Shown piece by piece: positions 1-11,484 of a DNA stretch of 64,000 bases. This stretch comes from Sternotherus odoratus (taxonomy: Eukaryota; Chordata; Testudines; Kinosternidae): positions 744,001 through 808,000 of the forward strand of contig JAVMKO010000018.1 of assembly GCA_032164245.1 (NCBI GenBank), given 5' to 3'. The position numbers were made by a program, and so were the translations under genes. The notes under the pieces were generated by a model. That model had not been told where the DNA came from and made no database searches. It saw only the letters and a list, made by a program, of their open reading frames with translations. The first letter of the stretch is position 1; each line of letters opens with the position of its first letter.

Positions 1-165
1 AGAGGTCGGGTACTCCTTCTGCGGTCGCGCTGATCTGATAAGCCCCCTCAGCGCCAGGACCGGGACCTTCCAATAAACTCACCTACTTTATTCATTTAAC
101 CACGTGTGTGTGCCTTGTCTCGCAATCTCCAAAGTACCTCACAACATTGGTGAAGGGAACGATCC
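1..165 (+). mobile_element. 3' part of an LTR (R-U5-like) with possible primer-binding site, truncated by window edge
   Basis: A poly(A)-signal-like AATAAA lies at 72-77, followed by a T/G-rich stretch. The putative LTR end is CA at 145-146. A TGG-initial segment starting at 148 sits where a tRNA primer-binding site would follow an LTR. This order (AATAAA, GT-rich, CA end, TGG) is typical of the R-U5/PBS junction of retroviral or other LTR elements. The upstream LTR is outside the window, and no gag or pol-like reading frame follows, so this is at best a relic or a solo end with a little leader. Alternative: a chance arrangement in another repeat. Confidence 0.4.
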
Positions 166-872
166 CTTGTGTTCTGATAGAGATTTTCACACTTTCAGAA
201 GATTGTATTTGTTTATGATAGATCAATGATATTACAAAGCAATAGTGTAGGAACAATAACAATACAGAAACTTCATAAATGGCACTTCTGTTTATTATTG
301 CTCAATAATACCACAGATGTGCACAATGCTTTACATAAACATTGGAGTCCCTAGTTTCAAAAACATCCCACTTCTTCAATCAGATCTACTACTATGGACC
401 CGGGCCCAAGAGGAGACCCCACTGGGTGCCTTTCTGTCCAGTCCCACTATGAAGAACCACCCTTCCACATAGCAATCTGTCAATACCGGGGATAGAAGAA
501 CAGCCCACAACACTTTTTCATACGCTATAAAAAGAAAAAGAGAAGTAGCTCTGAAGAGAGGAGCGTGGTGTTCTTCGTGAAGAAAGAGGATGGGTTCATT
601 AATTCTGATCCCATTTGGAGGGGCTTGGATATCAGCTCTGTATGACACTGCTTAACACTGAAATAGAACGGAGTACTTTAAGGATGAAGTTTAGTTTAGT
701 TTAAGTTATAACTATGGATTTCCTCTCTTTTATGACTCTGCGGCATTTAAAAGCTACTGTAAGTCTCCTCAGGTTTCTTGTTTGTGGCCTGGAGGAAGGA
801 GGACAGGAAGAATAATTATGAGCAGAAAACACACTGTCATGAGCATGTATGAGATTTGAGATGTCTGTCTCC

Positions 873-877
<5 letters not shown>
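166..877. other. Unique sequence, no feature recognised
   Basis: AT-rich sequence without a recognisable repeat. The 90-codon minus-strand frame at 376-648 has no domain-like composition and is treated as chance. Confidence 0.5.

Positions 878-915
<38 letters not shown>
878..915. repeat. (CT)n microsatellite
   Basis: An uninterrupted run of about 19 CT dinucleotides, preceded by CT-rich imperfect sequence. A simple repeat, probably length-polymorphic. Confidence 0.97.
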
Positions 916-917
<2 letters not shown>

Positions 918-1072
918 GGCTATTAGATAAATAGATATTTTGGCACATAGGCTAATTTTGTCCACACTGTGTTTCTTCCCAAATTGGTGATAAAGACACT
1001 GGTCTTCCTTTTCTTATATACGCTTTAAAAAGGGAAATGTGACACAATCCACAAGGACCTCACTGTGTTTCA

Positions 1073-1302
1073 TAGAGACAAGGTGGGTTGGGTAATATCT
1101 TGTACTGGACCAACTTCTGTTGGTGAGAGAGACAAGCTCTTCTTTGGGTCTCTAGGGAAAGGTACTCTGAGTTTCCCTGCTAAATACAGATTGTTTAGTA
1201 TAAAAGTTAACACGTATTTCTCTCTCACCAACAGAAGTTGGCCCAATAAAATACATTACCTCACTCACCTTGTCTCTAATACCCTGGGACCAACACTACA
1301 TA
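1073..1302. mobile_element. Miniature Penelope-like element with inverted terminal repeats
   Basis: The forward segment 1073-1132 (GAGACAAGGTGGG ... CCAACTTCTGTTGGTGAGAG) reappears reverse-complemented at 1218-1278. The two copies face each other across about 85 bp. I recognise this motif as the terminal repeat (pLTR) of a PLE family common in turtles. The intervening sequence (around 1150-1215) matches the adjacent internal portion of the same family. The segment that would carry the hammerhead-like core is mostly deleted around 1133-1150. No reverse transcriptase or endonuclease remains. The right end extends to about 1302 in a CCAACACTACATAC-like terminus. I found no clear TSD. Confidence 0.75.
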
Positions 1303-1899
1303 CTTGAACTGTATCTGAACTGTATTGGGTCAGTTTTTTTCTGCCAGACACCTGCACTTATTCTACGTGATAAAAATACTAAAAAATGGAATAACATGGA
1401 AAAATATTAACGGATATGCAACTGATTGGCTTTTGAATCTCAGTATCCCAGCCTAAGACAGAGAACTAGCTGTTTCACCCATGTTTACTCCTGGGGAATT
1501 TTTTCAGATCCTTATTCAAAAGTTGATTAAATAAGTGATTAATAAAGGAAATAGTGAAAAAACTCATCTTCATTACCATGGAAAAGGTTTACCCATTAAT
1601 ACAAATGAGTCCAGTAGAAAGGATGGCACCTCATTTAGTAAGTGCATCCATGCTAGTGAAAGGTTCCAGATTGACAGCCCTGAAGGCGGACGTCCTCAGT
1701 ATGTCCTCACGACAAACAATGCTCAGGTGGATGCAGCACTAGCTTCCCACACACACTGCCCTTTATCCTTTCAACTGTGACATTAATTATAACAGAAAAA
1801 TCTAAATGATCAAGTCAGAACAAAGCATTTTGACCTCACAAACATTTTGATAAAACCAAAAATACACATTTTATAATATTTTATTGAACTAAAAAATTG
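1303..1899. other. Unique sequence, no feature recognised
   Basis: Short overlapping frames near 1535-1780 show no homology I recognise. No repeat seen. Confidence 0.5.
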
Positions 1900-2002
1900 C
1901 AAGACTTAAAATTTTTATCCTGATTAAGGACAAAACCAAATTTCAAAATCTCAGAACTTCCCCCAGGATGGAAATGCCTATCTTCAACCAGCTCTATTCA
2001 TT
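1900..2002 (+). repeat. Unclassified interspersed repeat fragment ending in CCAGCTCT
   Basis: The stretch with AAATTTCAAAATCTCAGAA, a GGATGGAAATGCC-like middle and a CCAGCTCTA-like end resembles 11036-11100 and 48640-48765. Three similar segments suggest one dispersed family. The class is unknown to me; a MITE is possible. Confidence 0.45.
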
Positions 2003-2369
2003 ACACATGGACTTTAATTTTTTAAGGGGCTCTCTCTATTATTATTCCATGTTTTTAATATAAGGGTGTCCCTGGTAAATTCAACATCATTTGATAGCCA
2101 ACAAAGGGCCACAAAATTGTTTGTTCCTCAAGGTTTGCCACCTTGTTTTGTGACTTGATGCATTGATGACACAGCAACAGATTATTTTACAAATTAAGAA
2201 ATACACAATGCGGATGCAGAGAACATTTTACTAGCTACTAACACCAATTTTAATGAAGGTGTTTGTTTAGGGTCATAAACTACCCAAATTCAATCTTCCC
2301 CTTTATCATAATACCCTCACACATTACACACACATACTGCTAGGGTCCCTTCTGCATTTATTCCTAATA

Positions 2370-2482
2370 AAGTAATAATATTCTGCACTTTTGTAGCACC
2401 TTCCATCTGAGGATCTCAGCATGCTTAGCAAACATTAATTAATTTAGCTCACAACACCCCTCTGAGATAACTGAAGTACATA
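2370..2482 (+). repeat. MIR-type SINE relic
   Basis: The order GTAGCACCTTCCATCTGAGG, ATCTCAGCATGCTTAGCAAA, ATTAATTAA and CTCACAACACCCCTCTGAG follows the core and 3' part of MIR-class (CORE) SINEs as found in sauropsids. It is diverged and lacks the tRNA-like head, so it is an ancient insertion. Confidence 0.6.
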
Positions 2483-3989
2483 AAAATCAAGTGGAATTCA
2501 GCAAAATAATTTTGTGAATGAGCTCTTCAACATATCCCAAGATCTCTACTACAGGGAATTCTTCAAGTTATATCTATTTTTTTCAGGTTTGACACCACCA
2601 CTTTGGTGTAACTTTCCTAGCAATTTATCACATTTGCAAAAGGATAGGTCCACCTCCATTTACGTTCCATTACTGAAATGCCGTGAATAATGAAACAAAC
2701 TGATGGTAGCAACTGCAACAGAGACAATAGATCTGGGATCTAAATTGAACCAGGGATACTTTCAAAATGTGACCAAAACCAAGCTCAGCAACCATGTTGG
2801 CAGGAATTAATTTATACAAATCCATTTTCTGTTTTTAATATCCAGTCTTCATTTTTAATGAAAGCTGGTGTTTGGCTAATGAAAGCCCAGGGAACATGGC
2901 CTTGTTGTGTTTATGAGACACAAACACACTAGGGCAGTAAGTACAATATGAATTGTGGTAAAGGTATTTTGATCAATAGACACTTCATCACCACTCTACT
3001 GAACTCATAAATTAAAGCCCTTTTGGTCTAAATGACCAGGATGTTCCCCTAATCATGTTACTGCAATATTAATAAGGCTGTTTAATGCAACAGGTTTCTT
3101 CTAAATTGTCACATAAAATGTTGGTAAATGTCAGACATATCATTTAATGGAAAACTACATTTTACTGCCTAGGGAGCTCAATGGCTGAGAGCATGCTGTA
3201 AATATTGCAAAGCTAACAATGACTCTGGTTTCTGGGACAAAAGAGTAAAATCACCACAAAGCCTTCTTCTAGAAAGTCTGGTCTCTAAAACTGATTATTT
3301 TCTATTCCACCTGGCAATTATTTCAATCATCTGTGAAAGCAGCTCAATTATTTTCCATACAAATATCTTGAAAAAAACCCTGAGACCTAATTTTTATATG
3401 TGCCGCCATCAACAGGCATCAATGACCCCCACAAAAACCTTCTCCCTCCTGATCCAGAAAACGCTATGAACGGCTCTTCCCAAATGAGGCAGAGAATGTT
3501 TCAGTTATTTCCTACATGAGCTGGAAAGCCTGAAAGTCTGGCTTTCCAAGCATGGTACTGAGAAATGACTCCTGCTAACAGTCTGGATGGTGTTATTTCT
3601 TATTCCTACAAAGCTGTTCTCTGTAGTTGGAGCAACCATACGCTTGGGGAATGGGGGAAAAGAGGTTTGCTGCTCTCTTCTAAATCTTTGCATGATAATA
3701 TGAGGAAATTAATTTCCATTCCCAAAAGTCATAACTACTGGTGCAGAAACTGACTAGAAACTGACATCTGGAGACTTCAAGGGAGGTCCTAAAAAGAGAT
3801 AAGGGCTTTTAATAAAACCATTGTACTGAATCGCTAACTTTGGATCCCATGTGAATGAAAGAGAGAAACTAAAAATAAGTGAAGAGGACAAATTCCCCGC
3901 ATTCGTCCTGAGGAAACAGGTTTCTCTCAACAGTTGAAAAGCTGTCTAGGACTATGTGTGAGGAAGAGCCAAGAAGCCTTTCTTTACCT
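2483..3989. other. Unique AT-rich sequence, no feature recognised
   Basis: No repeat family or coding signal seen. The small overlapping frames at 3505-3753 occur on both strands and are treated as chance. Confidence 0.5.
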
Positions 3990-4062
3990 GAGTAATCCTC
4001 ACTGTCCTATTGAAGGCAATGGGATTACTCACATGAATAAGACTTGCAGACTAGATCCCCAA
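3990..4062. repeat. Palindromic MITE fragment (GATTC family)
   Basis: GAGTAATCCTCACT, CCTATTGAAGGCAATGGGAT and ATTACTCACATGAATAAG form a short imperfect hairpin. Its centre (CCATTGA.TCAATGG type) and flanks resemble the MITE copies at 8510, 15650, 26554 and 34034. Only the inner part is preserved. Confidence 0.5.
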
Positions 4063-5486
4063 GTTTGTATCTAAAGCAATACCTTGGAACCCCTCTTTAG
4101 CAAAATCTGAACCCAGGGAAATGTTGCTCCATGATGCTGGCAGACTGATGTTACCGGTATCTATCCCAAACAATTGATACAATGAGCCTCATCTCATTCA
4201 TTAGACTAGCTTCTCAATATTTTTGCTGTTTTAGTCAATGTTAGGTTCTAAACCCCAGCAATAATCAAACACAAATGCAGGTTTGTGGCCCCAGTTCACA
4301 GTGCGGGGTGTTTCTAAGGTTTGTAACCTACAGGACCCATTCGATCTCCAGCTGCTGGATTTTCAGGTGGGAGAAATTGTCAAGAACACTTTCTGTTACC
4401 TGTTCCTGGTAAGAAAATTGCATCTTTTCCTTCAGATTCAGGGCCTCATTACAATTAGGGCTTTTCCACCTCCAGGTGAGGTTCCTGGAATCCCAGGCAA
4501 TACGAATAGCTCTTTGCTATGTTAGAGAACAGAATGTAAATCAGACTGCACAAGAGCAGGGTTTGTATGGGTAGAACAAATGAAAATGATATTTACAAAC
4601 CACAATCGATCATTTTGGCATCAGCTCTAAATTAAACAAAACACATGGGCTGTATCTGAGCTTCAAAGAACTTCAGGTGTGCTCTCTAACACTGTCATAA
4701 CAAACGTATTAAAAGCAGCGTGCACCGTGTGTGTCCAAACCAGAGCAAATGTTTTCAAGAAGAAGTGGCATCTAAGCCAGGACCAATATGTTTAACTGTC
4801 AAGATACATGTAGGAGTGACACCAGCTCTGGCGATCTGTCACTGCTGCTAAGCTTTCCAATCTGCTCTCAACAGAGCAGCAACTCACACAGTGACTGAGA
4901 CTGGGGTACGAGGGAAAGTGCCAGTTACCATAAGGATTTCATTTGCTCTCCCGAAACAGCAATATCCTTAGAACACAGAAGCATTACTAGCTGAGCAGTC
5001 GCTAAATATTTAACAAGAGGATCTGGATTGCACGGGCTGTTCCACATTCTCTCTCTTTATCAGTCCTCAAGCAGGTCCTTATTCTATGACCTGAAACATA
5101 AGAGTACTGACTTGTTTCCAAATAGCTAATTAAACTTTTCCTCCTATGGGCCGTAGTAAAGAAGTTGCTTTTTTTATTTGTTAACTCTTAAAGTTAAATT
5201 GTTTGTTGTTTAGCTGTAGTTTGTGTACCATTATTGTCGCCCTGTGTTGTTAGATTGGTAGCTGAAGGCCGGTCATGAGATGGCTTGCAATTAATATAGC
5301 ATGTCCCAGCTTTGATTATTCGACATGTCAAATCATATTTCTACTTTTCAACATCCAGACTCATGCAAAACATGTGCCTGTTTTTCCTGTTGTGCCTTTG
5401 CACCTCCTCGGTGCTGTTGTTGATGATTTAAATAATGGCAGAAGTATCAAATACGACCATTTTCTTCCAGAAGAAGGGAAAGAATC
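4063..5486. other. Unique sequence, no feature recognised
   Basis: Contains only short open frames on both strands and no repeat that I recognise. Confidence 0.5.
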
Positions 5487-5575
5487 AAGGCCGGTGTAAC
5501 CACTAGGCAAACTAAGTGGCCGTCTAGGGTGCCAAGATTTGGGGGTGGCAAAAAGCGGTGCCCAAATTTTTTTTA
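5487..5575 (+). repeat. Unclassified interspersed repeat fragment
   Basis: The GGCCGGTGTAACCACTAGGC ... CGTCTAGGGTGCCAAGATTT ... AAAAGCGGTGCCC stretch is GC-richer than its surroundings. It resembles a high-copy turtle repeat I have seen but cannot name. Boundaries are approximate. Confidence 0.4.
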
Positions 5576-6968
5576 TACTATTGCTGGAAAACGAATGAAT
5601 AAAGAAAAGAGAAACACTACAAAATACTCTCCTGTGATCGATTAGGTAGACCATAGAAAGCTGTGAGGATGTCATGCTCATGAAGGGCTGGGATCTCTAT
5701 GTCATGTTCCAAGAGAGACATTTTATCTTGTAGAATTCGGCTCTAAGTGCTATCAAACATTCCAGAGGATAGATTTCCCGTAAACCATCCCATTAATTTC
5801 TTTTTCCAGTACTCAGTGGATTTTGCTAAGCTCTTGCACTGCAGCTCCCGTGTGCAGGGTGATGAAGGATGCTTGGTGACTGTTGATTAGATAGCTTGAC
5901 TGACAACAAGATTTCAGAACTATTGCATCTTTCTTATTTCCTGTATTTAGAGACAAACCACCCAATGACAGAAGTGATTTCTCCATTGAGAAACAGGCTT
6001 CCATAAGTCTTCATTTGCCTTGACATTTTCCCCCATGGTACCATTGGCTTCATCAGAAGTTTGAAATCCAAAGCTGGTACCGTAGCTCCAAGCCTGAGAC
6101 TGACATTGAAAAAAGAAAGCTCAGCTATGCCAAGCCCCGTCATTCAGAAGAGCGCAGCCAATTCCTTCCCTTCGCCAGCATGTGGCTGCACCGCCTCAGA
6201 AGACGATGGGAGGGAAACTCTGATTCAGAGCCACAATTTGTCTGCCTGGTCCCTCCCTGCTGAGGTTGGGGGTAGGGAGGGAGTGGAGGAGGGACGAGAA
6301 ATACCCCCCGGCTCTATACCTGGCAAAACACATGCCCTGTGTGGCAACCGGGGGGCAGGGGGAAGAAATTGGGGTAAACCCCAGACTATACCCACTCCCT
6401 GCCACCTCGCATGCCAGGTTGGGAGGCACGCAGCACTTCCCACAGAGGTACCTATTCATCTATGCACCTGGCAGAGGAGTAAAGCGGTACCTTAGGCCCA
6501 CCAACTTTACTGTGCAGGCAAACCACACAGGCTGTTTTCTGGCCCTAAGCAAACACTGAGAAAATTAATTCCTTTTATAAAAGAGGAATCCTAACTCTGA
6601 AGGATTTCATGTAGCCTGGGTCAGCTGTTGCCCTCTCCCTCTTATAAGGGACAGAAATCCAGAGTCGGATTGTTTATATATTGATCTTTTTTAAGAGAGG
6701 AAACAAAATTCTGCACACAGAACAGTTTTACCCCGAACAGAAAAAATATATAAAATAAAGGACAAAAATGCTTTCAAACAATTTGAATGGCACCATACGT
6801 GTTCATTGCTCAAGGAAGCTAATTTAGTGATTGCAGAAGTCACAACTTTCATTCAGGGGTAATTAAATACAGGAGCACACAATTCCATCTTACAATATCG
6901 CACAAATAAATGAACACACTTTACACTTTACTTTATTTCGTAGCTGCATGTATTTCACTAGACTATGC
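5576..6968. other. Unique sequence with a GC-rich patch, no gene recognised
   Basis: A G-rich patch lies at 6230-6470. The 144-codon plus frame (6061-6495) overlaps three other frames on both strands and has low-complexity composition, so it is not supported as a gene. Confidence 0.45.
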
Positions 6969-7317
6969 CAGGGGTCTCCAGACTTTGAGACGAGGGCCAT
7001 ATTAGATTTTTGAAGAGGCCTCGCGGGCCGAAGCAACTGGGAAAAAATTCAGTATAAGCAAATATATGCAAAATCCCCCCTTTGTTTCTCCAGCCATTGT
7101 TGTGACACCCCCCCCCCCCCACTTGCCCCTCTGGCTGCTGCTGCACACACCCCTTTACTCCTCCGGCCGCTGCCGCGGAGGGACTCACCCCTCTGCTCAT
7201 GGGGCCGGCAGGCGGCTTCTCCACGTGGCTGCTCGGCATGCCTGTTCAGCTGAAGGGCTGGACAAATCGAAGCCGCAGACCGGATCCGGCCCCCAGATCG
7301 TAGTTTGGAGACCCACG
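6969..7317. mobile_element. hAT-type MITE with 8-bp target-site duplication
   Basis: The terminal inverted repeat is CAGGGGTCTCCAGACTTTG at the left and the complement of CGTGGGTCTCCAAACTA at the right. The octamer GACTATGC flanks the element exactly, at 6961-6968 and 7318-7325. An 8-bp duplication plus a CAGGGGTCT-like terminus are hallmarks of the hAT superfamily (Charlie-like). The 349-bp interior is GC-rich, with GGCCCGGATC-like words and a poly-C tract (7108-7120), and has no transposase. It is a non-autonomous element moved in trans. Confidence 0.88.
7108..7120. repeat. Poly-C tract
   Basis: Thirteen consecutive C residues inside the hAT MITE. Likely unstable in length. Confidence 0.9.
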
Positions 7318-7325
7318 GACTATGC

Positions 7326-8509
7326 AAACAAACTTTTCATTTAAGATTCTCTGTAGAAAATGGCTTTTTAAAATCATAGCTCTTTTTCCATAGGCACAAT
7401 CCATAATCCATTTAGAAATAACTCACTTCTCCTTGGCATCCTTAATTGGGGAAGAGGCGGTGCAGGCCTCAGAATGGTGGAGTTGCCTTTCACAGGAATA
7501 CCACTGGCCGACTATATATATAAAACAAAAATTACTCCCCCACCTCAAAATAAGTCCTAGCCTTTTACCCTGAAGGGAAAAAAATCCTGGTTTATTTATG
7601 TTCAGCCTCTTGCAGCAGAGCCACAAATAAAAATAACCTAACAGAATAACTTAACACAAATTCACAGAACTTGAAGTCTCTGCTGAGGACACGGCAATAT
7701 TTCATCTTGCATGGGACTGAATTACTCCTCACCTTTAAAGACTGTGCTCTCTTTAGTTAATGCTGAGGTTATTATACAGCAGCAGAAGGAAGTTTGAATT
7801 ATGTGTATCAGAAGCTAACCTGTTCTTTGGGTTCTACATATAATGAAATTAAGGTTCCAGTGATGATACTCTTCTTACCCATTTAAGGACAGATATAAAT
7901 CACAGAAAAAAATGTAAATACACTGGCAATTGTTTGTCTTTATATTTAAGATGAAAGTGAATTTATTCCATATTGATAATATTTTAAAAGTTAGTCTAGA
8001 AGAACAGTCTTAGCAATTTTATCCAAAGTTGCAATTAATGCAGTGACTAATCCCATCAAAGATACATTAATTGGTGTCTAGATGCTTTTTCATAGCAGCA
8101 GTAGCCCATAAAACTTAAGCCTTACCTCCTCCTGCCAGCATGTAGCCTCAGTGTTCATCAATAAAACTAATGCTATTCATTAAGTATGGGTGTAATTACC
8201 TACAGCTCTAACAAAAAATGACTGAGGTGAACATCAGTACAAATTGAGCATTTATGCCATGTTACAAGACTGTTTATATGCTGTAAAATAAAGCATTTTT
8301 GTAAGATCTGTTTTTAGAATTTATATTGAAATGTCCAATGCAAAGCACAGTAAAGAAACTGCTGAGCAATTCTCCAACTGCTGTGGATGTTTTCAGGAAG
8401 GATTAATTTCTGAAACCAGTTGCTTTTGGTCACCACTTTTTTTTGAAAGGTTCCATTGCTGTAAAGTTAGGGGTCATTTGGCATTCATATGGTCTGTCTT
8501 TTAAGTACA
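7326..8509. other. Unique AT-rich sequence, no feature recognised
   Basis: No repeat or coding signal seen. A 67-codon frame at 7423-7626 is unremarkable. Confidence 0.5.
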
Positions 8510-8644
8510 TAGCCCCGATTCATAAAAACACTTCGATACATGTTTAAATCTAGGAAAGCACTTAAGTCCTGCTGACTTCAATGGGGCATAAGCATGTGCT
8601 TAAATGCTGTTCCAAACAGAGACGCTTTCCTGAATCGGGCCCTA
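8510..8644. mobile_element. Palindromic MITE (TAGCCCCGATTCA ... TGAATCGGGCCCTA)
   Basis: The termini pair as inverted repeats: TAGCCCCGATTCA at 8510 and TGAATCGGGCCCTA ending at 8644. Internally, AGCACTTAAGTCC, TTGACTTCAATGGGG-like and AAGCATGTGCTTAAAT words make the whole element an imperfect foldback. The TAGGG-like end is shared with the hAT MITEs at 45666 and 59607. I see no good TSD here, so the superfamily is an inference. Confidence 0.7.
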
Positions 8645-8689
8645 TGTGACCATTTTAGCACAAGTTGTGCAGGGGTTCTTACATATTAC

Positions 8690-9458
8690 AGTGTTGACAT
8701 CTCCAAGGCATTTGACTTGGTACCGCAGAACATTTTGATTAAAAAGCTAGAATGATATAAAATGAACATGGCAAACGTCAAATGGATTAAAAACGGATAC
8801 CTCTCAAAATGTAACTGTAAATGGGGAACCAACAAGTGGGTCTGTTTCCAGAGTGGTCCCACAGGGATCAGTTCCTGGCCCTACACTATTTAGCATTTTT
8901 ATCAATGACCTGAAAGAAAACAAAATCATGATTGATAAAGTTTGCAGATAGGGAATGGTAAATAATGAAGGGGACAGGACAGGTCACTCATTCAGAGCCA
9001 TCTGGACCACTTGGTAAACTGGGTGCAAGCAAACATGATGCTTTTAAATACAGCTTAAATGTAAACCTCTGAGGACAGGACAAGAAGTAACGGGTTTAAA
9101 CTGCAGCAAAGGGCAAAACTTTGGAAAAACTTCCTGTCATGGTGCTTAAGCACTGGACTAAATACCCTAAGGAAGCTGTGGAATCTCAGTACAACACCCT
9201 CCAATGGCTGGAAGTTGAAGCAAGACAAATTCAGACTGGAAATAGTATGTAAATATGCAACGGTTAGAGTTATTAACCACTGGAATAGCTTACAAAGAGT
9301 TGTGGTGGAGCCTCCATCACTAACAATTTATAAATCAAGTTTGGATGTTTTTCTAAAAGCTCTGCTACAGGAATTATTGTGGGGAAATTCTGTGGCCTGT
9401 GTTCTACAGGTCAGACTAGATCACAATGGTCCTTTCCAGCCTTAGGATCGATGACTTT
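8690..9458 (+). mobile_element. CR1 LINE 3' fragment, mosaic of two subfamilies
   Basis: Near 8692 the translation gives VDISKAFDLVPQNILIKKL, and around 8855-8920 it gives VPQGSVPGPTLFSIFINDLK. These are the SKAFDxVPH and PQGSVLGPxLFxIFINDL blocks of the CR1 reverse transcriptase (polymerase palm). The two blocks are interrupted by stops and lack the catalytic YADD segment, so this is a pseudo-ORF. From 9061 it runs through two 3'-UTR-like modules: one with GAGGACAGGACAAGAAGTAA, and a second from about 9195 with CAATGGCTGGAAGTTGAAGC. It ends in GGTCAGACTAGATCACAATG and a short GATCGATGA-like tail typical of CR1 3' termini. It is truncated at the 5' end, as usual for CR1. Confidence 0.9.
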
Positions 9459-10639
9459 GTAAGTGCAATACAAGGGGATGGTGGGAAGAATAATGGCTCA
9501 CGATAATTGGATGTTGGAAAGCTTGAAAAGGCAGGTCTGTTCCACTTTAACTGAACACTTTGCATTGGTTCCAAACCCAGTGGTAAGAGTCTGTCGGTAC
9601 GACTCAGACACAACACAGGAGAAACAGCAGCACTAGCAATGGTGCGCAAGTCTCTAAGGTGCAGTCACAAAGGGAGCAATGAGGAGTCGAGATATGACCT
9701 GTGCCTCGCAGTTAAGAGTTATTTGCTTACAGTAAGCAAATGCAGACTTTCACTGAAAACACAGGGGCGTCATTTGGGGTGGGAGAAGGGAGCAGCTGTC
9801 CCCCAAGATGTTGATTTGTCCTCACCCCAGACTTTTCATGGGTTTATATGCTCCATTAGATCTTCCACTTTTTGCTGACCACCCTCTCAAACATTTGGAA
9901 CGTTATATATTATATCCTGCAATTACAGTGACACAATCCCACCCACCCCCCAAGAAAACCCAGTGAGGAGCAACCCTTATTTATTCCTCCTTTTCTTTAC
10001 CTTAATGAGTTAAAGTCTGAATACAAGGTGAGTGGGAGCAAATTGTTATGGGAGGATGCAGCAGCTCAGACCTTTCATCATCTGCCTAGCAATGCCATGG
10101 ATCCTGGAATAATCCATAGCCATCGGCACTGCTTTCCGGATGAAATCCACCCAGGGGTTACATATAGCTACAAATAAATGTGTAGAACTTTGCCTACTGA
10201 TCTCCAAAAAAGCCTCCAAGACATACAGGAGGTAGAGAGTGAGGGAGAAGCTATAGGTCAGGCTTTCAATTTCATAATAAAACTGATTTATATCAATAGG
10301 TTTTATTTATATTTTAAGTCCCACTTTTATGATGATGCTCCTGAAAAGAATGTAAATTTCAACTTTATTTTTTGCTTTGCGCATTTGCCCATTGATTTAA
10401 CTACTAGACAGAATAGGGAACAGTGCAGGGATGCTGGAATTTATAGCCTTTCCTTTTCAGCAAATGTTTATTTTACTGTAAAGTTTTTAAAAAAGAATCA
10501 TGGTTCAGGGGAAAAAAGGAACCAGTGCCAATAATGCCACATTTTGATGCCAGTAAGTGAATTCACAAAAGAATCACACAATATCTTTCCATATCATGGG
10601 CCTATTGACTTCACTCCTCAGTATGGTCTTGTTAACATA
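9459..10639. other. Unique sequence, no feature recognised
   Basis: AT-rich. The 118-codon frame at 10178-10534 has no recognisable domain. Confidence 0.5.
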
Positions 10640-10945
10640 GCAAGTCAAAAACATTCTGATGGAACAGTTTTCTGTAGGAAAATTATGTTTGTTAAAATCA
10701 AACTGTTTGTGGGAACACAAAAATTTCAACAGAAAGAGCCATTACAGTGTCAAGGGTTTTCCCTCTTGTTGTCAGCTTGGGAATTCACCCCTATCCCTCA
10801 CCCATAGTCAGCCCAATATTTTCATTCTCCGACATCCTTTCCGTTCTCAACCCAGGAGTTTCTGTCCCCACTCAAGTCTCACAGTGTTAGGGTGCAAAAC
10901 AAGAAAAAGGAACAGTTCTGGGGAACATGGAGACCCATGGGTGAC

Positions 10946-10961
10946 GGTTAGGGTTAGGGTT
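10946..10961. repeat. Short interstitial telomere-like repeat
   Basis: GGTTAGGGTTAGGGTT amounts to about 2.7 units of the vertebrate telomere hexamer. Too short to imply a fusion site; more likely chance or a repair insertion. Confidence 0.6.
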
Positions 10962-11035
10962 CACCACTATGTTCCCAAATCAAAATAGGCCCTTTTGCAG
11001 GAAATACAAAGGTTTGATGTGTTCTGGAACAAAAG

Positions 11036-11100
11036 AAAATTTTAAATATTCAGAATTTCCCTCAGGACAGAAATTCCATTTTCCAGCCAGCTCAACTTAT
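11036..11100 (+). repeat. Unclassified interspersed repeat fragment ending in CCAGCTC
   Basis: CAGAATTTCCCTCAGGACAG, AAATTCCATTTTCC and AGCCAGCTCAA match the 3' portion of the segments at 1900 and 48640. AAATTTCAACAG around 10720 may be a further diverged piece of the same insertion. Confidence 0.4.
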
Positions 11101-11476
11101 TACCAGAACTTGTACAGGCAAAACCAGGGCAGTTTCTATACCCGTTTGACTTGTGCTTCTGCCTCTCCTACCAGACATGTCTCTTCAGAAATCATGTTTA
11201 ACATGGTGCCCTATTTCATACATACACATATTTACAGAAAGAACACAATCCACCAGTGTATAGGGCTTAGAAAATTTTCTGCAGAGGTTTCTAGGTTAGT
11301 AATTTTTAACCATTTTGGTTATGTGAATAAATTCTACTTGCTTTGCTTATATAACAAAGACACACTGATCTGGGAGCTGTGGTGTTTCCAGTCATTATAG
11401 TTATTAAGCACTCAGACTCTGATGGAAAGCACACGGACGTCAATAAACAGATTACCATTAACTTCAATGGACCACA
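11101..11476. other. Unique sequence, no feature recognised
   Basis: Only chance-like frames on both strands (11306-11587 minus runs into the neighbouring MITE). Confidence 0.5.
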
Positions 11477-11484
11477 CCTTGAGC

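Noticed and set aside
6061..6495. 144-codon plus-strand frame
   Set aside because: Four frames overlap on both strands here, the composition is low complexity and it lacks gene-like features.
9215..9445. 76-codon plus-strand frame
   Set aside because: It lies in the CR1 3'-UTR-like module and is not part of the RT.
9765..9830. Possible repeat beginning CAGGGGCGTCATTTGGGG
   Set aside because: It looks repeat-like, but I could find neither a second copy in the window nor a firm family.
10946..10961. Telomere-like TTAGGG run as evidence of a chromosome fusion
   Set aside because: Fewer than three units, with no degenerate flanking array.
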